Origin: DATLFA01 sp039934635
GTDB taxonomy: Bacteria > Actinomycetota > Acidimicrobiia > Acidimicrobiales > WLNW01
Direction: 5' to 3'
DNA: 55,999 nt
Assembly (NCBI GenBank): GCA_039934635.1
Contig: JBDTLT010000014.1
Span: forward strand, 1-55,999
Shown here: positions 30,302 to 39,278 of the stretch, piece by piece
Layout: every line of letters starts with the position of its first letter
Numbering within the stretch: position 1 is the first letter of the stretch
Made by a program: the position numbers and the translations under genes
Notes under the pieces: generated by a model
The model's database searches: none
What the model was told of the DNA's origin: nothing
What the model saw: the letters and a program-made list of their open reading frames with translations, nothing else

Positions 30302-31564
30302 ATGGAAACGAACAACGACACACGAAATCCCTTCGCCACCATGACCACGCGTGAGTTGTTGTTCACGGCCGCCGGCGTCCACCGCGGAGGCGGGGGCTAC
30401 GAGGGTGTCGCGGCCCGATGCGTCGAGTTGCTGAGCGGCGCGCCCGCCGAGCCGCTCGACCGCGAAGTCGAAGCAGTGGTGCTCGCCCTCGTCGATTCAC
30501 TCTTTACCCGGGGGTGGCAGCCCGCCGAGGTTCAGCGCCAGGGCCGCATCGGCTGCGACTCGGCCGCCGGTGCTCATCTGGTCGATTGGGCCATTGCCAC
30601 CGACCACGCCGAGCGCCGATCGTCCACGTTGCATCACCGCTGGGTCGCCCAGATCGACCGTCTCGACCTCCCCCGCGTCGACGGTCGACCGGGTTGGCTT
30701 CCCCGTTGGATGAACGACGAGCGCCTTGGTCGGGCCGACGCCGTTGCCGTGATGGTCGACGTGGTGGCCAATCTCAACTACCTGCCGCCGCTCGACCCGA
30801 TTCTCCCGTCGCCCGGTTCCGCTGACCGTCCGGCTGATGTCGTCGGCCAATGGGCCGCGCTCACCGGTGAAACCAACCCGGCGCTCGAACGCATCCGCAA
30901 TCTGTTGGCCAAGGCCGAGTCGACGACATTCGAGCCCGAGGCGATGGCATTCACGGCCAAGGCACAGGAGTTAATGACGCGTTATGCCGTCGACGTTGCC
31001 ATGGTGCAGGGCAACGGTGCGCCGCGCGATCGACCAGTCGCCGTGCGTCTGCCCCTCGATTCGCCGTATGTCGATGCCAAGTCGCGGCTCTTGCACACGG
31101 TGGCCGCGGCCACTCGCTGCCGCAGCGTCTTTCATCCGATGGTTGCTCTGGCGACGGTCGTCGGCTTCCCGGCCGATATCGCCGCGGTCGAGTTGTTGTT
31201 CACGTCGCTCTTGGTGCAGGCCCAAACCGCGATGACCGACGCGGCCTCACGGGCACCCGCCGGCAGTCGCCCTCGGAGCCGCTTGTTCCGGTCGTCGTTT
31301 CTCGAGGGATACACGTATCGCATCGGAGCTCGGTTGCGCGAGATCAATGACGCGGTCTACGCCGAGGTCGAGTCGCAACAAGGCAGTGCATTTCTTCCGG
31401 TGCTGGCCTCGCGGTCGGCGGCGGTCGACGACTTCATCACCGATCGATTCGGCAAGTTGACCCACCGGCGCCGCCGGGGTGACTACGACGCGGCAGGGTG
31501 GACCAGCGGCAAGGTTGCCGCCGATAACGCACGGTTGTCGGCGGGCGAGGTGGGCGCACGGTGA
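30302..31564 (+). CDS. DUF2786-domain protein
   Basis: A 420-residue protein. The middle contains the DUF2786 motif (ALERIRNLLAKAESTTFEPEAMAFTAKAQELMTRYAVD), a helical motif found in phage and bacterial proteins of unknown function. The C-terminal part (LLHTVAAATRCRSVFHPM, VVGFPADIAAVELLFTSLLVQAQTAM, SFLEGYTYRIGARLREIND) is the segment that normally follows it. ATG 30302 is the natural start. The gene is divergent from arsR across a 74-bp region. No function is proposed. Confidence 0.85.
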   Translation: METNNDTRNPFATMTTRELLFTAAGVHRGGGGYEGVAARCVELLSGAPAEPLDREVEAVVLALVDSLFTRGWQPAEVQRQGRIGCDSAAGAHLVDWAIATDHAERRSSTLHHRWVAQIDRLDLPRVDGRPGWLPRWMNDERLGRADAVAVMVDVVANLNYLPPLDPILPSPGSADRPADVVGQWAALTGETNPALERIRNLLAKAESTTFEPEAMAFTAKAQELMTRYAVDVAMVQGNGAPRDRPVAVRLPLDSPYVDAKSRLLHTVAAATRCRSVFHPMVALATVVGFPADIAAVELLFTSLLVQAQTAMTDAASRAPAGSRPRSRLFRSSFLEGYTYRIGARLREINDAVYAEVESQQGSAFLPVLASRSAAVDDFITDRFGKLTHRRRRGDYDAAGWTSGKVAADNARLSAGEVGAR

Positions 31565-31600
31565 TTGTCTAGAGCGAAATTCAAAAAAGTCTTGCGGTGA

Positions 31601-31629
31601 TGTCGATTTCGGTGGCGGCGCTTCGTTTG
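31601..31629 (+). promoter_or_regulatory. candidate ECF42-type promoter
   Basis: TGTCGA (31601-31606) followed by 17 bp and CGTTTG (31624-31629) lies 50 bp before the DUF6069 gene. From memory, ECF42 sigma factors recognise TGTCGA at -35 and a CG-containing -10. The operon behind it encodes an ECF42-type factor and its usual DGPF partner, so autoregulation is plausible. The -10 match is only partial. Confidence 0.35.
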
Positions 31630-31679
31630 GAGGGCAGAGGCCAGCACCGGGCCGGCCCGAAATCGAAAGGTTGTCCGCC

Positions 31680-32120
31680 ATGACCACGACAGTCTCCCGC
31701 TCCGTCTCCACCACGCCGAACACCACTGCTGCACCGACCCCGCGCATCGGCCGCTTCGGTCGGGCCGGCTTGGCCGCCGGTATCGGCGCCGCCGTTGCCA
31801 ACGTCGCCGCGGTCGCGGCCGCCCGCCAGTTCGATGGCAGTGTCGGGGAAATCCAGGACAAGGCCATCCCGCTGTTGGGCTTCGCGCAGGTCACGGTGTT
31901 CGCGGCGATCATCGGCGTCGGACTCGCCGCGCTGTTCACCCGGCGGGCTCGCCGGCCCCGCCCCACGTTCGTCGTGACGACGGTGGTCCTGAGTGCGTTG
32001 TCGATGGTGCCACCGGTGATCGTCGAGGCCGACGTCGCTACCAAGCTGGTGCTCGGCCTGACCCACGTCGTGGCCGCAGTGATCGTGATCCCGGCGATCG
32101 CGGCCCGCATCTCGGACTGA
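31680..32120 (+). CDS. DUF6069-like four-helix membrane protein
   Basis: A 146-residue protein with a Thr/Pro-rich N-terminus followed by about four membrane helices: GLAAGIGAAVANVAAVAAA, LGFAQVTVFAAIIGVGLAALF, FVVTTVVLSALSMVPPVIV and LVLGLTHVVAAVIVIPAIAA. This is the pattern of DUF6069 proteins, which often accompany YciI-ECF genes. ATG 31680 follows GAAAGG. It lies 58 bp upstream of the YciI gene on the same strand, so it is probably first in the operon. Confidence 0.75.
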   Translation: MTTTVSRSVSTTPNTTAAPTPRIGRFGRAGLAAGIGAAVANVAAVAAARQFDGSVGEIQDKAIPLLGFAQVTVFAAIIGVGLAALFTRRARRPRPTFVVTTVVLSALSMVPPVIVEADVATKLVLGLTHVVAAVIVIPAIAARISD

Positions 32121-32178
32121 CCCGACCAACCATCCGCTGATCCACTACACATCACACACGACCAAGAAGGGTTTCATC

Positions 32179-32529
32179 ATGAAGCAATATCTCCTTTCCG
32201 TGCACTATGTCGAGGGCGCCCCGGCGACTCCGCCAGAGCAAATGCAACAGGCGTTCAAAGACGTCGATGCGCTCAACCACAAGATGCAAGACACCGGCAC
32301 CTGGGTGTTCGGTTGCGGGCTCCACGAGCCGTCGACCGCCACCGTCGTGCAGATGCGCGATGGCGAGTTCCTCACCACCGACGGGCCCTTCGCCGAAGCC
32401 AAGGAACAACTCGGAGGCTTTTGGGTCATCAAGGCGCCTGATCTCGACAGTGCGCTCGATTGGGCTCGCCAGGCCAGCGTTGCCTGCAAGGGTCCGGTCG
32501 AAGTCCGGCCGTTGCAAGACGAGGCCTGA
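32179..32529 (+). CDS. YciI/DGPF-domain protein
   Basis: A 116-residue YCII-related protein. It carries the motif TTDGPFAEAKEQLGGFWVIKAPDLDSALDWA, the DGPF signature found next to ECF sigma factors of the ECF42 group. The fold is a ferredoxin-like barrel of unknown chemistry. ATG 32179 has AGAAGG upstream. Only 6 bp separate it from the sigma factor gene, as usual for this pair. Confidence 0.92.
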   Translation: MKQYLLSVHYVEGAPATPPEQMQQAFKDVDALNHKMQDTGTWVFGCGLHEPSTATVVQMRDGEFLTTDGPFAEAKEQLGGFWVIKAPDLDSALDWARQASVACKGPVEVRPLQDEA

Positions 32530-32535
32530 GGTCCC

Positions 32536-33765
32536 GTGTCGACAACGGTCGATGCCGCCGAGATCGGCCGCGTCTTTCGCCGCGAGTCGGGTCGAGCCGT
32601 CGCCAGTCTGGTCCGCTTCTTCGGTGATATCGATATCGCCGAAGAGGCGGTCCAAGACGCGTTCGAGATCGCGCTCGCGCGGTGGGCCACGGCCGGCCTG
32701 CCGCCGAGTCCGGCCGGTTGGATCATCACCACCGCCCGCAACCGGGCCATCGACCGCCTTCGTAGAGAGAGTTCACGAGATGACCGACATCAACAGTCTG
32801 CGTTGCTCCATGCCGCGGACGAACCAATCGATCGAGGCCCCGTGGACGACGATCGCCTGCGTCTGATCTTCACCTGTTGCCACCCGGCGCTCGCCCCTCA
32901 CGCCCGGGTCGCGCTGACGCTTCGACTGATTGCCGGATTGCAGACTCCCGAGATCGCGCGCGCCTTCCTCGTCGAAGAAACCACGATGGCGCAGCGCATC
33001 GTCCGCGCCAAGAACAAGATCCGGGCGGCCAACATTCCGTATCGCGTGCCCGGTGATGCCGAGCTGCCCGATCGGCTTCGCTCGGTCCTCGCCGTCGTGT
33101 ACCTCATCTTCAACGAAGGGCACATCGCCACGAGCGGCGACGAGCTCATTCGTCAAGAGCTCTGCGACGAAGCCATCCGGCTCGCGCGGATCCTCGTCGA
33201 GTTGATGCCCGACGAAGCGGAGTCCAAGGGGCTTCTCGCGCTGTGCATCCTCACCGAGTCGCGCCGGCCCGCCCGCACCCGCGACGGTTCGCTCGTGCGC
33301 CTTGCCGATCAAGACCGATCATTGTGGGATCGCGAACTCATCGCCGAAGGCCACGCGTTGGTGCGTGCGTGCTTGCGCCAGAACATGCCGGGCCCGTATC
33401 AAATCCAAGCCGCCATCGCCGCGGTACATGCCGACGCGCCGACCGCGGAGCTGACCGAGTGGGGACAGATCGTGGCGCTGTATGACCAACTGCTGGCGTA
33501 CCTGCCGTCGCCGATGGTGGCGCTCAATCGAGCAATCGCGATCGCCGAGTTGCACGGCCCGGCGGCGGCGCTGCCCCTCGTCGAACAACTCGATCTCGAC
33601 AGTAATCACCTCTACCACGCCACTCTGGCCGATCTCTTCGAACGGCTCGGACGCGATGCCGACGCGCTCGATGCCTACGACCGCGCGCTGGCCCTCGTCA
33701 CCAACGCCACCGAGCAACGCCATCTCGAGCGCCGCCGAGCGTCGATCAGCGGCCACGCGAGGTGA
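32536..33765 (+). CDS. ECF sigma factor, ECF42 type with C-terminal extension
   Basis: A 409-residue protein. Sigma region 2 is at 22-90 (SLVRFFGDIDIAEEAVQDAFEIALARW, PAGWIITTARNRAIDRLRRE). Region 4 is around 120-165 (RVALTLRLIAGLQTPEIARAFLVEETTMAQRIVRAKNKIR). The long helical C-terminal extension (DUF6596 and TPR-like repeats: YLIFNEGH, PYQIQAAIAAVHADAP, LAYLPSPMVALNRAIA) is diagnostic of ECF42. There is no anti-sigma gene nearby; in this group activity depends on the extension itself. GTG 32536 is the start. Confidence 0.92.
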   Translation: MSTTVDAAEIGRVFRRESGRAVASLVRFFGDIDIAEEAVQDAFEIALARWATAGLPPSPAGWIITTARNRAIDRLRRESSRDDRHQQSALLHAADEPIDRGPVDDDRLRLIFTCCHPALAPHARVALTLRLIAGLQTPEIARAFLVEETTMAQRIVRAKNKIRAANIPYRVPGDAELPDRLRSVLAVVYLIFNEGHIATSGDELIRQELCDEAIRLARILVELMPDEAESKGLLALCILTESRRPARTRDGSLVRLADQDRSLWDRELIAEGHALVRACLRQNMPGPYQIQAAIAAVHADAPTAELTEWGQIVALYDQLLAYLPSPMVALNRAIAIAELHGPAAALPLVEQLDLDSNHLYHATLADLFERLGRDADALDAYDRALALVTNATEQRHLERRRASISGHAR

Positions 33766-33801
33766 CCGTCGACGTCAGAACCGGCGAATCGGTGGGCGCG
33801 G

Positions 33802-33807
33802 TACTAT
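33802..33807 (+). promoter_or_regulatory. -10 box for leaderless CMD gene
   Basis: TACTAT ends 7 nt before ATG 33815. No Shine-Dalgarno intervenes. It is one of the better -10 matches in the window; the -35 is weak. Confidence 0.5.
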
Positions 33808-33814
33808 CCGGCTC

Positions 33815-34675
33815 ATGACCATTGATCCTGCCGACCTCGAACTCGCCGTCATCGAAGGCATCGTCGAACGTGACGCCGACCCGGCGCTCGTCGCGCTGGC
33901 GCGCGAGCGAATCGCCGCACTGTTGCAACTCGGCCCGTCACCGAGCGCGCCCACGTCGGCGCGCGACAAGGCGGTCGCCGACTTCGTCGACCAGTTCGTC
34001 ATCGACGTCTCGGGTATCGACGACACGTTGCGGGGGCCGCTCTTCGAGCAGTTGGGCGCGGATGCCATGGGCTTCGTGCAGGCGCTCTACGTGATCGATC
34101 TGGGCATCCGTCGTCGCGAGGTGCTCGCTCGGCTGGGCACCGAATTGCCCGACGTCGGCGTCGTTACGGTGCCCGCCGCGGCCGAGCTGTGGCCGGCGCT
34201 GTTCGACTACATGCGCACCGTGGCCCGAATGAAGTCACTCGATCCGGTCACGAGCGAGTTGGTGCGGCTGCGCGGCGCGGCCGCTCACGACTGCCGCATC
34301 TGCAAGTCGCGAATCAGCGTGCAAGCGATCGAGGCACAGGGTTCGGCCGAGCCCTTCACGTCGGTGGTTTCGTCGCAGCCGACCGAGCTGTCCGATCGTC
34401 ACGAGGTCGCGCTCGCGTTCGTCGATGCGGTCATCACGCAACCGACCGAACTCGACCCCGCCACCGTCGACAAACTGCGCGCCCACTTCTCGCCGGTCGA
34501 GTTGCACGAGATGCTCCACGATGTCGTGCGCAACTCCGCCAACAAGTTCGCCGTTGCGGTTGGTGGTGACGCCGCGGTCGTCGAAGAAGGCTTCGAGTAC
34601 TACGACATCGATGCCGCCGGTGATGTCGTCGCCGATGTCGACCGCGAGATCGTGCGGGCGTTGACGCGCGCCTGA
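33815..34675 (+). CDS. carboxymuconolactone decarboxylase/AhpD-like protein
   Basis: A 286-residue protein. The core (TSELVRLRGAAAHDCRICKSRISVQAIEAQG) has the CxxC pair of the CMD/AhpD fold, which in AhpD serves as a thiol reductant. A further segment (LSDRHEVALAFVDAVITQPTELDPATVDKLRAHFSPVELHEMLHDVVRNSANKF) matches the second helical half. About 120 N-terminal residues are extra compared with simple CMD proteins. It is likely an alkylhydroperoxidase-like or CMD enzyme of unknown substrate. The stop lies 3 bp from the convergent Rieske gene stop. Confidence 0.85.
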   Translation: MTIDPADLELAVIEGIVERDADPALVALARERIAALLQLGPSPSAPTSARDKAVADFVDQFVIDVSGIDDTLRGPLFEQLGADAMGFVQALYVIDLGIRRREVLARLGTELPDVGVVTVPAAAELWPALFDYMRTVARMKSLDPVTSELVRLRGAAAHDCRICKSRISVQAIEAQGSAEPFTSVVSSQPTELSDRHEVALAFVDAVITQPTELDPATVDKLRAHFSPVELHEMLHDVVRNSANKFAVAVGGDAAVVEEGFEYYDIDAAGDVVADVDREIVRALTRA

Positions 34676-34678
34676 CGA

Positions 34679-35848
34679 TCAGACGTAGCGCAGACCCGAG
34701 TAGCCGGTTTGCCGCGCCAGTTGTTGGTGGAATACCTGCACGGCTTTCTCGTTGCGCCCGATGAGCTCGTAGCCGTGCGCGCCGCGAGAAAGTCCGCGAC
34801 CGCACCCTTCCCACACCAGTTGATCCTGCCCGACCGCACGCGCGGCGCGGGCGGCCATCTCTTCGGGCGACGGCATGCCCTCGGGAGCGACGTCGACCGG
34901 GCTCAGCCAGCCGTAGCGGAAATAGGACTCCGCGAGCCCGAACCCCGGCGTGAGATCGGCGTAGATGAGGCCGTAGAGCTCATTGGCCAACAACAGGCCG
35001 GGCGAGATGAGCCAGATGCAACCGATGCTCTCCTCGGGGCGCCAATCGCTCTCGGGCATGGTCCGCAACCGGGCCGCTTCCTCCTGGCCGAACATCGGTA
35101 GCCCCCAGCGAACGTGGGGACCAACCGCGTCGATGAACGCGAGGTCGACGTTGGCCGCCTGCGGGTTGAGGTTGAACGTGTCGGCATGCACGAACGGCAC
35201 GTGCAGTCCTTCGAGCAAGCCCTCGGCCACCGACTTCCAATTGGCCGATATCGGCGCTTCGGCGAGCGATGAGTAGTACTGCATCTTGTCGCAGCCGAGC
35301 TCGCCGATCTCCGTGTCGAGCTCGCCCAGGTGCGCCGCCACGTCGATCGGATGATCACGCTGCAGCACGACCCACACGAAGCCGTGACGCTCTTCGCTCG
35401 GTAACTCGACCAACCCGTACGACGAGAGATCGAAACCGTCGTGACGATCGCGCAATGGCATGCCGACGAGTTGACCCTTCGTGTCGTAGACCCACGCGTG
35501 GTACGGACAAGAGAATCGCCGTGCGTTTCCACACCCCTGGGCGGGTTCGGCGCCGCGGTGACGGCAGTAGTTGAGGAACGCGTGGGCGACACCATCTTCG
35601 TCGCGCGTGATGAGGACCGACCGGCCCACGGCGTTGCGCACGACGAAATCGTGTGGGTTCGCAATCTCGCTCGCGGCGATGAGCGCGAGCGGTGATGTCT
35701 CGAAGAGGGTGCGTTCCTTCGCCGCGAACTCTTCGTTCACGAAATAGTCGAGCGGCACTTCCATGTGCGCGTCGGCCATCTCGGGCCATTGATTCTCGGC
35801 GATGGTGACCGCTCGCCGCATCAGATCTATTGCTATTTGTCGCTGCAC
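34679..35848 (-). CDS. Rieske-type aromatic ring-hydroxylating oxygenase, alpha subunit
   Basis: A 389-residue protein. The Rieske [2Fe-2S] ligands are C95 and H97 (NYCRHRGAEP) and C114 and H117 (CPYHAW). The catalytic domain has the mononuclear iron ligands H216 and H221 in NWKSVAEGLLEGLHVPFVH; the third, an Asp, lies further on but cannot be placed with confidence. These enzymes dihydroxylate or demethylate aromatic or steroid-like substrates using a separate reductase, and none is encoded nearby. GTG 35848 is taken as start; ATG 35821 is possible. It lies 40 bp downstream of the SDR-DUF2867 gene on the same strand. Confidence 0.9.
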   Translation of the reverse strand: MQRQIAIDLMRRAVTIAENQWPEMADAHMEVPLDYFVNEEFAAKERTLFETSPLALIAASEIANPHDFVVRNAVGRSVLITRDEDGVAHAFLNYCRHRGAEPAQGCGNARRFSCPYHAWVYDTKGQLVGMPLRDRHDGFDLSSYGLVELPSEERHGFVWVVLQRDHPIDVAAHLGELDTEIGELGCDKMQYYSSLAEAPISANWKSVAEGLLEGLHVPFVHADTFNLNPQAANVDLAFIDAVGPHVRWGLPMFGQEEAARLRTMPESDWRPEESIGCIWLISPGLLLANELYGLIYADLTPGFGLAESYFRYGWLSPVDVAPEGMPSPEEMAARAARAVGQDQLVWEGCGRGLSRGAHGYELIGRNEKAVQVFHQQLARQTGYSGLRYV

Positions 35849-35888
35849 GACTGCCCCCGTTGCGCGATTGATGTCGCCCCGAGGGAGG

Positions 35889-37352
35889 CTAGCAATGCGT
35901 CGGGGTCACGTTGGGGTGCGCCGCGGCGATGAGGTTGGCAATCATCGATCCGAACACGATGTTGTGGAACGGCTTGATCGACCACCAGTACAGATGGCCG
36001 GCGAGGCCCCGTGGGATGAAGACCGCCCGCTGATGCAGGATCTGCCGGCCGTCCTCGTGGGTGATCGTGAATTCGAGCCACGCTTCGCCGGGCAGTTTCA
36101 TTTCGGCGCGAAGGCGCAAGAGATGCCGTTGATCGACCGCCTCCACCCGCCAGAAGTCGACCGCATCGCCGACGACGAGCCGGTCGGGGTGGCGCCGGCC
36201 TCTGCGCAGGCCGACGCCGCCGGCCAGGCGATCGATGAACCCGCGCACGGCCCAACCGAGCTTGAACGAGTACCAGCCGCGGTCGCCGCCGATGCCTTCG
36301 ATGGCCTGCCACAGTGCGTCGGTAGTGGTATCGACCGACGCCGTTCGCTCGTCGATGTACGCGGTGCCGCCGCTCCAGTCGGGGTCGGTGGGCATCGGGT
36401 CGCTGGGCGCGCCGGGCCACTGCGCGCCCGACCACCGTGTCGTCACTTCGGCATCGCGGATCTGTAGCAACGCCAGCCGCACCGCTTCGTCGAACGGGCA
36501 GAGCTCGAGCGGGATCAACGCTCGGATGTCGTGTTCTCGCGCGACGACGTTGTTGCGCACCGATTCGATCAACGGCTGCGCGATCGCTTTGGGTACCGGA
36601 GTGACGACGTTGACCCACTGGCTCGACAGCCACGGTGAGAGGACCGGCACGGCAAGGATCACTCGCGGACGAAGACCGGCGACGTTTGCGTAGTGCTGCA
36701 TCATGTCGCGATAGGACAATGTGTCGGGCCCGGCGATGTCGAAGCGGCGGTTGGTACCTGCGGGCAGATCCAGTGCTCCGGTCAGGTACGACAACACGTC
36801 GCGCACTGCGATCGGCTGCACGAGTGACCCCACCCACTTGGGCGTCACCATCACGGGCAGCCGCTCGGTGAGGTACCGCAGCATCTCGAATGACGCGGAT
36901 CCGCTGCCGATGATCACGCCGGCCTGCAACACGATCGCCGGTACAGATCCGTCGAGCAGGATCTGCCCCACCTCTGCGCGGGATGCGAGATGCGGCGATG
37001 CCCGTTCACCGATGGGCACGATCCCACCGAGATAGATGATGCGGCCCACGCCCGCTTGCGCGGCTGCCGCGGCCGTATTCGTGGCCGCGACGCGATCCGA
37101 CTCCTCGAAGCTCGCGCCGGTGCCGATCGAGTGCACGAGATAGAACACGACGTCGACGCCGGCCATCGCCGCGTCGAGACTCGGCCGGTCGAGCGCATCG
37201 CCCTCCATGACCTCGACCGTGCCCGCCCACGGCACGCCCCGCAGCTTTTCGGGTCGTCGCGAGAGGCAGCGCACTTCATGGCCGGTGTCGACGAGGCTCG
37301 GCGCCAATCGCCCGCCGATGTAGCCGGTCGCGCCCATGATCAAGATGTGCAT
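35889..37352 (-). CDS. SDR-type NAD(P)-binding protein with C-terminal DUF2867
   Basis: A 487-residue protein. Residues 1-290 form an extended-SDR/NmrA-like Rossmann domain starting MHILIMGATGYIGGRLAPSLVDTGHEVRCLSR, with an atypical active site. Residues 320-480 match DUF2867 (DALWQAIEGIGGDRGWYSFKLGWAVRGFIDRLAGGVGL, DAVDFWRVEAVD). This fusion is a known architecture of unknown function in actinobacteria and proteobacteria. It starts 39 bp after the ABC exporter stop and may be co-transcribed with it. Confidence 0.9.
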   Translation of the reverse strand: MHILIMGATGYIGGRLAPSLVDTGHEVRCLSRRPEKLRGVPWAGTVEVMEGDALDRPSLDAAMAGVDVVFYLVHSIGTGASFEESDRVAATNTAAAAAQAGVGRIIYLGGIVPIGERASPHLASRAEVGQILLDGSVPAIVLQAGVIIGSGSASFEMLRYLTERLPVMVTPKWVGSLVQPIAVRDVLSYLTGALDLPAGTNRRFDIAGPDTLSYRDMMQHYANVAGLRPRVILAVPVLSPWLSSQWVNVVTPVPKAIAQPLIESVRNNVVAREHDIRALIPLELCPFDEAVRLALLQIRDAEVTTRWSGAQWPGAPSDPMPTDPDWSGGTAYIDERTASVDTTTDALWQAIEGIGGDRGWYSFKLGWAVRGFIDRLAGGVGLRRGRRHPDRLVVGDAVDFWRVEAVDQRHLLRLRAEMKLPGEAWLEFTITHEDGRQILHQRAVFIPRGLAGHLYWWSIKPFHNIVFGSMIANLIAAAHPNVTPTHC

Positions 37353-37391
37353 CCGCCGGCACGGTACCGGCGGTGGACGCAGATCAGACGA

Positions 37392-39278
37392 TCACGCGAC
37401 GTCGGCGGCGGGGGCCAGGAACTGCGAATTGTAGAGGGTGAAGTACGCGCCGCCCTTTGCCAGGAGTTCTTTGTGGTTGCCCTGCTCGACGATGCGTCCG
37501 GCGTCCATCACCAAGATGGTGTCGGCGTCGCGGATCGTCGAGAGGCGGTGTGCGATGACGAAGCTGGTGCGTTGCGACCGCAGGGCCGCCATGGCTCGTT
37601 GGATGAGCACCTCGGTGCGGGTGTCGACCGAGCTCGTCGCCTCGTCGAGGATGAGGATGGTCGGATCGGCGAGGAACGCGCGGGCGATCGTGATGAGCTG
37701 GCGCTCACCGGCGCTGACGTTGCTGCCTTCGTCATCGATGACCGTGTCATAGCCGTCGGGGAGCGAGTGCACGAAACGATCGACGTAGGTGGCCTTGGCC
37801 GCCGCGATGAGGTCGGCGTCGGTGGCTTTGAGGTTGCCGTACGCGATGTTTTCACGGATGGTGCCGCCGAAGAGCCACGCGTCTTGCAACACCATGCCCA
37901 TGTGGCTGCGCAGCTCGCGTCGCGGCATCGACGCGATGTCGCGGCCGTCGAGGCGGATCTGGCCGCCGTCGAGCTCATAGAAGCGCATCAACAGGTTGAC
38001 GAGGGTGGTCTTGCCGGCGCCGGTCGGGCCGACGATCGCCACGGTACGTCCGGGCTCGGCGACCAGGGACAGATCTTCGATGAGCGGCTTGTCTTTCTGG
38101 TACGAGAAGTTGACGTGGTCGAACTCGACGCGCCCGCGGGCTTCGCGCGATTCGTGGGGCTCGTCGACCTCGGCGATCTCTTCTGGTGCATCGAGCAACT
38201 CGAAGACCCGCTCGGCGGACGCAATGCCGGACTGCAAGACGTTGGCCATCGACGCCAGCTGCGTGAGGGGCATGCTGAATTGACGCGAGTACTGGATGAA
38301 GGCCTGCACGTCGCCCACGTTCATCGAGCCCGAGGCGACCCGCAGGCCGCCGATCACCGCGATGGCGACGTAGTTGAGGTTGCCCAGGAACATCATCGCC
38401 GGTTGGATCGTGCCGGAGATGAACTGCGCGCCGAAGCTGGCGTTGTAGAGCGACTCGTTCTCGGTGTCGAAGCGATGCTCGACGTCGGCCTGGCGGCCGA
38501 ACGCCTTGACGAGCGCGTGACCGGTGAACACTTCTTCGACGTGTGCGTTGAGGGTGCCCGTGTGCCGCCATTGCGCCATGAATCGCTTGCGCGATTTGGA
38601 TGTGATCAGGCGCACCGTCAACAGCGACAGCGGGATGGTGATCAACGCAACGAGGGCGAGTACCCACGAGATGACGAACATCAAAACCAATACGCCGACC
38701 AGTTGCAGCGTCGACGTGAGTGCCATGCTCAGTGTCTGTTGCAGGCTCTGCGCCACGTTGTCGATGTCGTTGGTGACACGGCTCAGCAGATCGCCGCGTG
38801 CCTGTTGATCGACGTAGCGCAAAGGAAGTCGGTTGAGTTTGTCCTCGACATCGCTGCGCAGCCGCCGCATCGTGCGTTGCACCACACCGGCCAGCAGAAA
38901 TGCCTGTGTCCACTGCAGCACCGACGACGAGATGTACAGCGCCGCCGCGAGGAACAACACGCGGTGGAGTCGATGGAAGTCGATGCCGCCGCCACCATTC
39001 GTTCCTCGCACTCCGTCGACGATGATGTTGGTCGCGTGACCGAGGATCTTCGGCCCGAGGACCGCCATCGTGACGCTGCCGAGGGCGAAGCAGATGACGG
39101 CGGTCGCGCGAACGCGTTCGGGACGCAAGCGGCCGAGGAGCCGCTTGGCCGACTTGCCGAAGTTCTCGGATCGCTCGACCGGCATACCGGCGAGGGCCAT
39201 GCGCCCGGCCGGGCCGGGCGGGATGACGGCGCGAGTGCGGGCGAGTTGGTCGCCCGGTCTCGATTCGTCGTCGCTCAT
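37392..39278 (-). CDS. ABC exporter half-transporter with canonical ATP site residues
   Basis: A 628-residue fused permease-ATPase. The first 55 residues are a cytoplasmic tail, then six membrane helices (TAVICFALGSVTMAVLGPKIL onward). The ATPase has Walker A VGPTGAGKTT, Q-loop VLQDAWLF, signature NVSAGERQ in place of LSGGQ, and Walker B LILDEATSSVDT with the catalytic Glu. It pairs with the product of the overlapping upstream gene. The start ATG 39278 overlaps that stop (ATGA). Such heterodimers usually export drugs or lipids. Confidence 0.93.
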   Translation of the reverse strand: MSDDESRPGDQLARTRAVIPPGPAGRMALAGMPVERSENFGKSAKRLLGRLRPERVRATAVICFALGSVTMAVLGPKILGHATNIIVDGVRGTNGGGGIDFHRLHRVLFLAAALYISSSVLQWTQAFLLAGVVQRTMRRLRSDVEDKLNRLPLRYVDQQARGDLLSRVTNDIDNVAQSLQQTLSMALTSTLQLVGVLVLMFVISWVLALVALITIPLSLLTVRLITSKSRKRFMAQWRHTGTLNAHVEEVFTGHALVKAFGRQADVEHRFDTENESLYNASFGAQFISGTIQPAMMFLGNLNYVAIAVIGGLRVASGSMNVGDVQAFIQYSRQFSMPLTQLASMANVLQSGIASAERVFELLDAPEEIAEVDEPHESREARGRVEFDHVNFSYQKDKPLIEDLSLVAEPGRTVAIVGPTGAGKTTLVNLLMRFYELDGGQIRLDGRDIASMPRRELRSHMGMVLQDAWLFGGTIRENIAYGNLKATDADLIAAAKATYVDRFVHSLPDGYDTVIDDEGSNVSAGERQLITIARAFLADPTILILDEATSSVDTRTEVLIQRAMAALRSQRTSFVIAHRLSTIRDADTILVMDAGRIVEQGNHKELLAKGGAYFTLYNSQFLAPAADVA

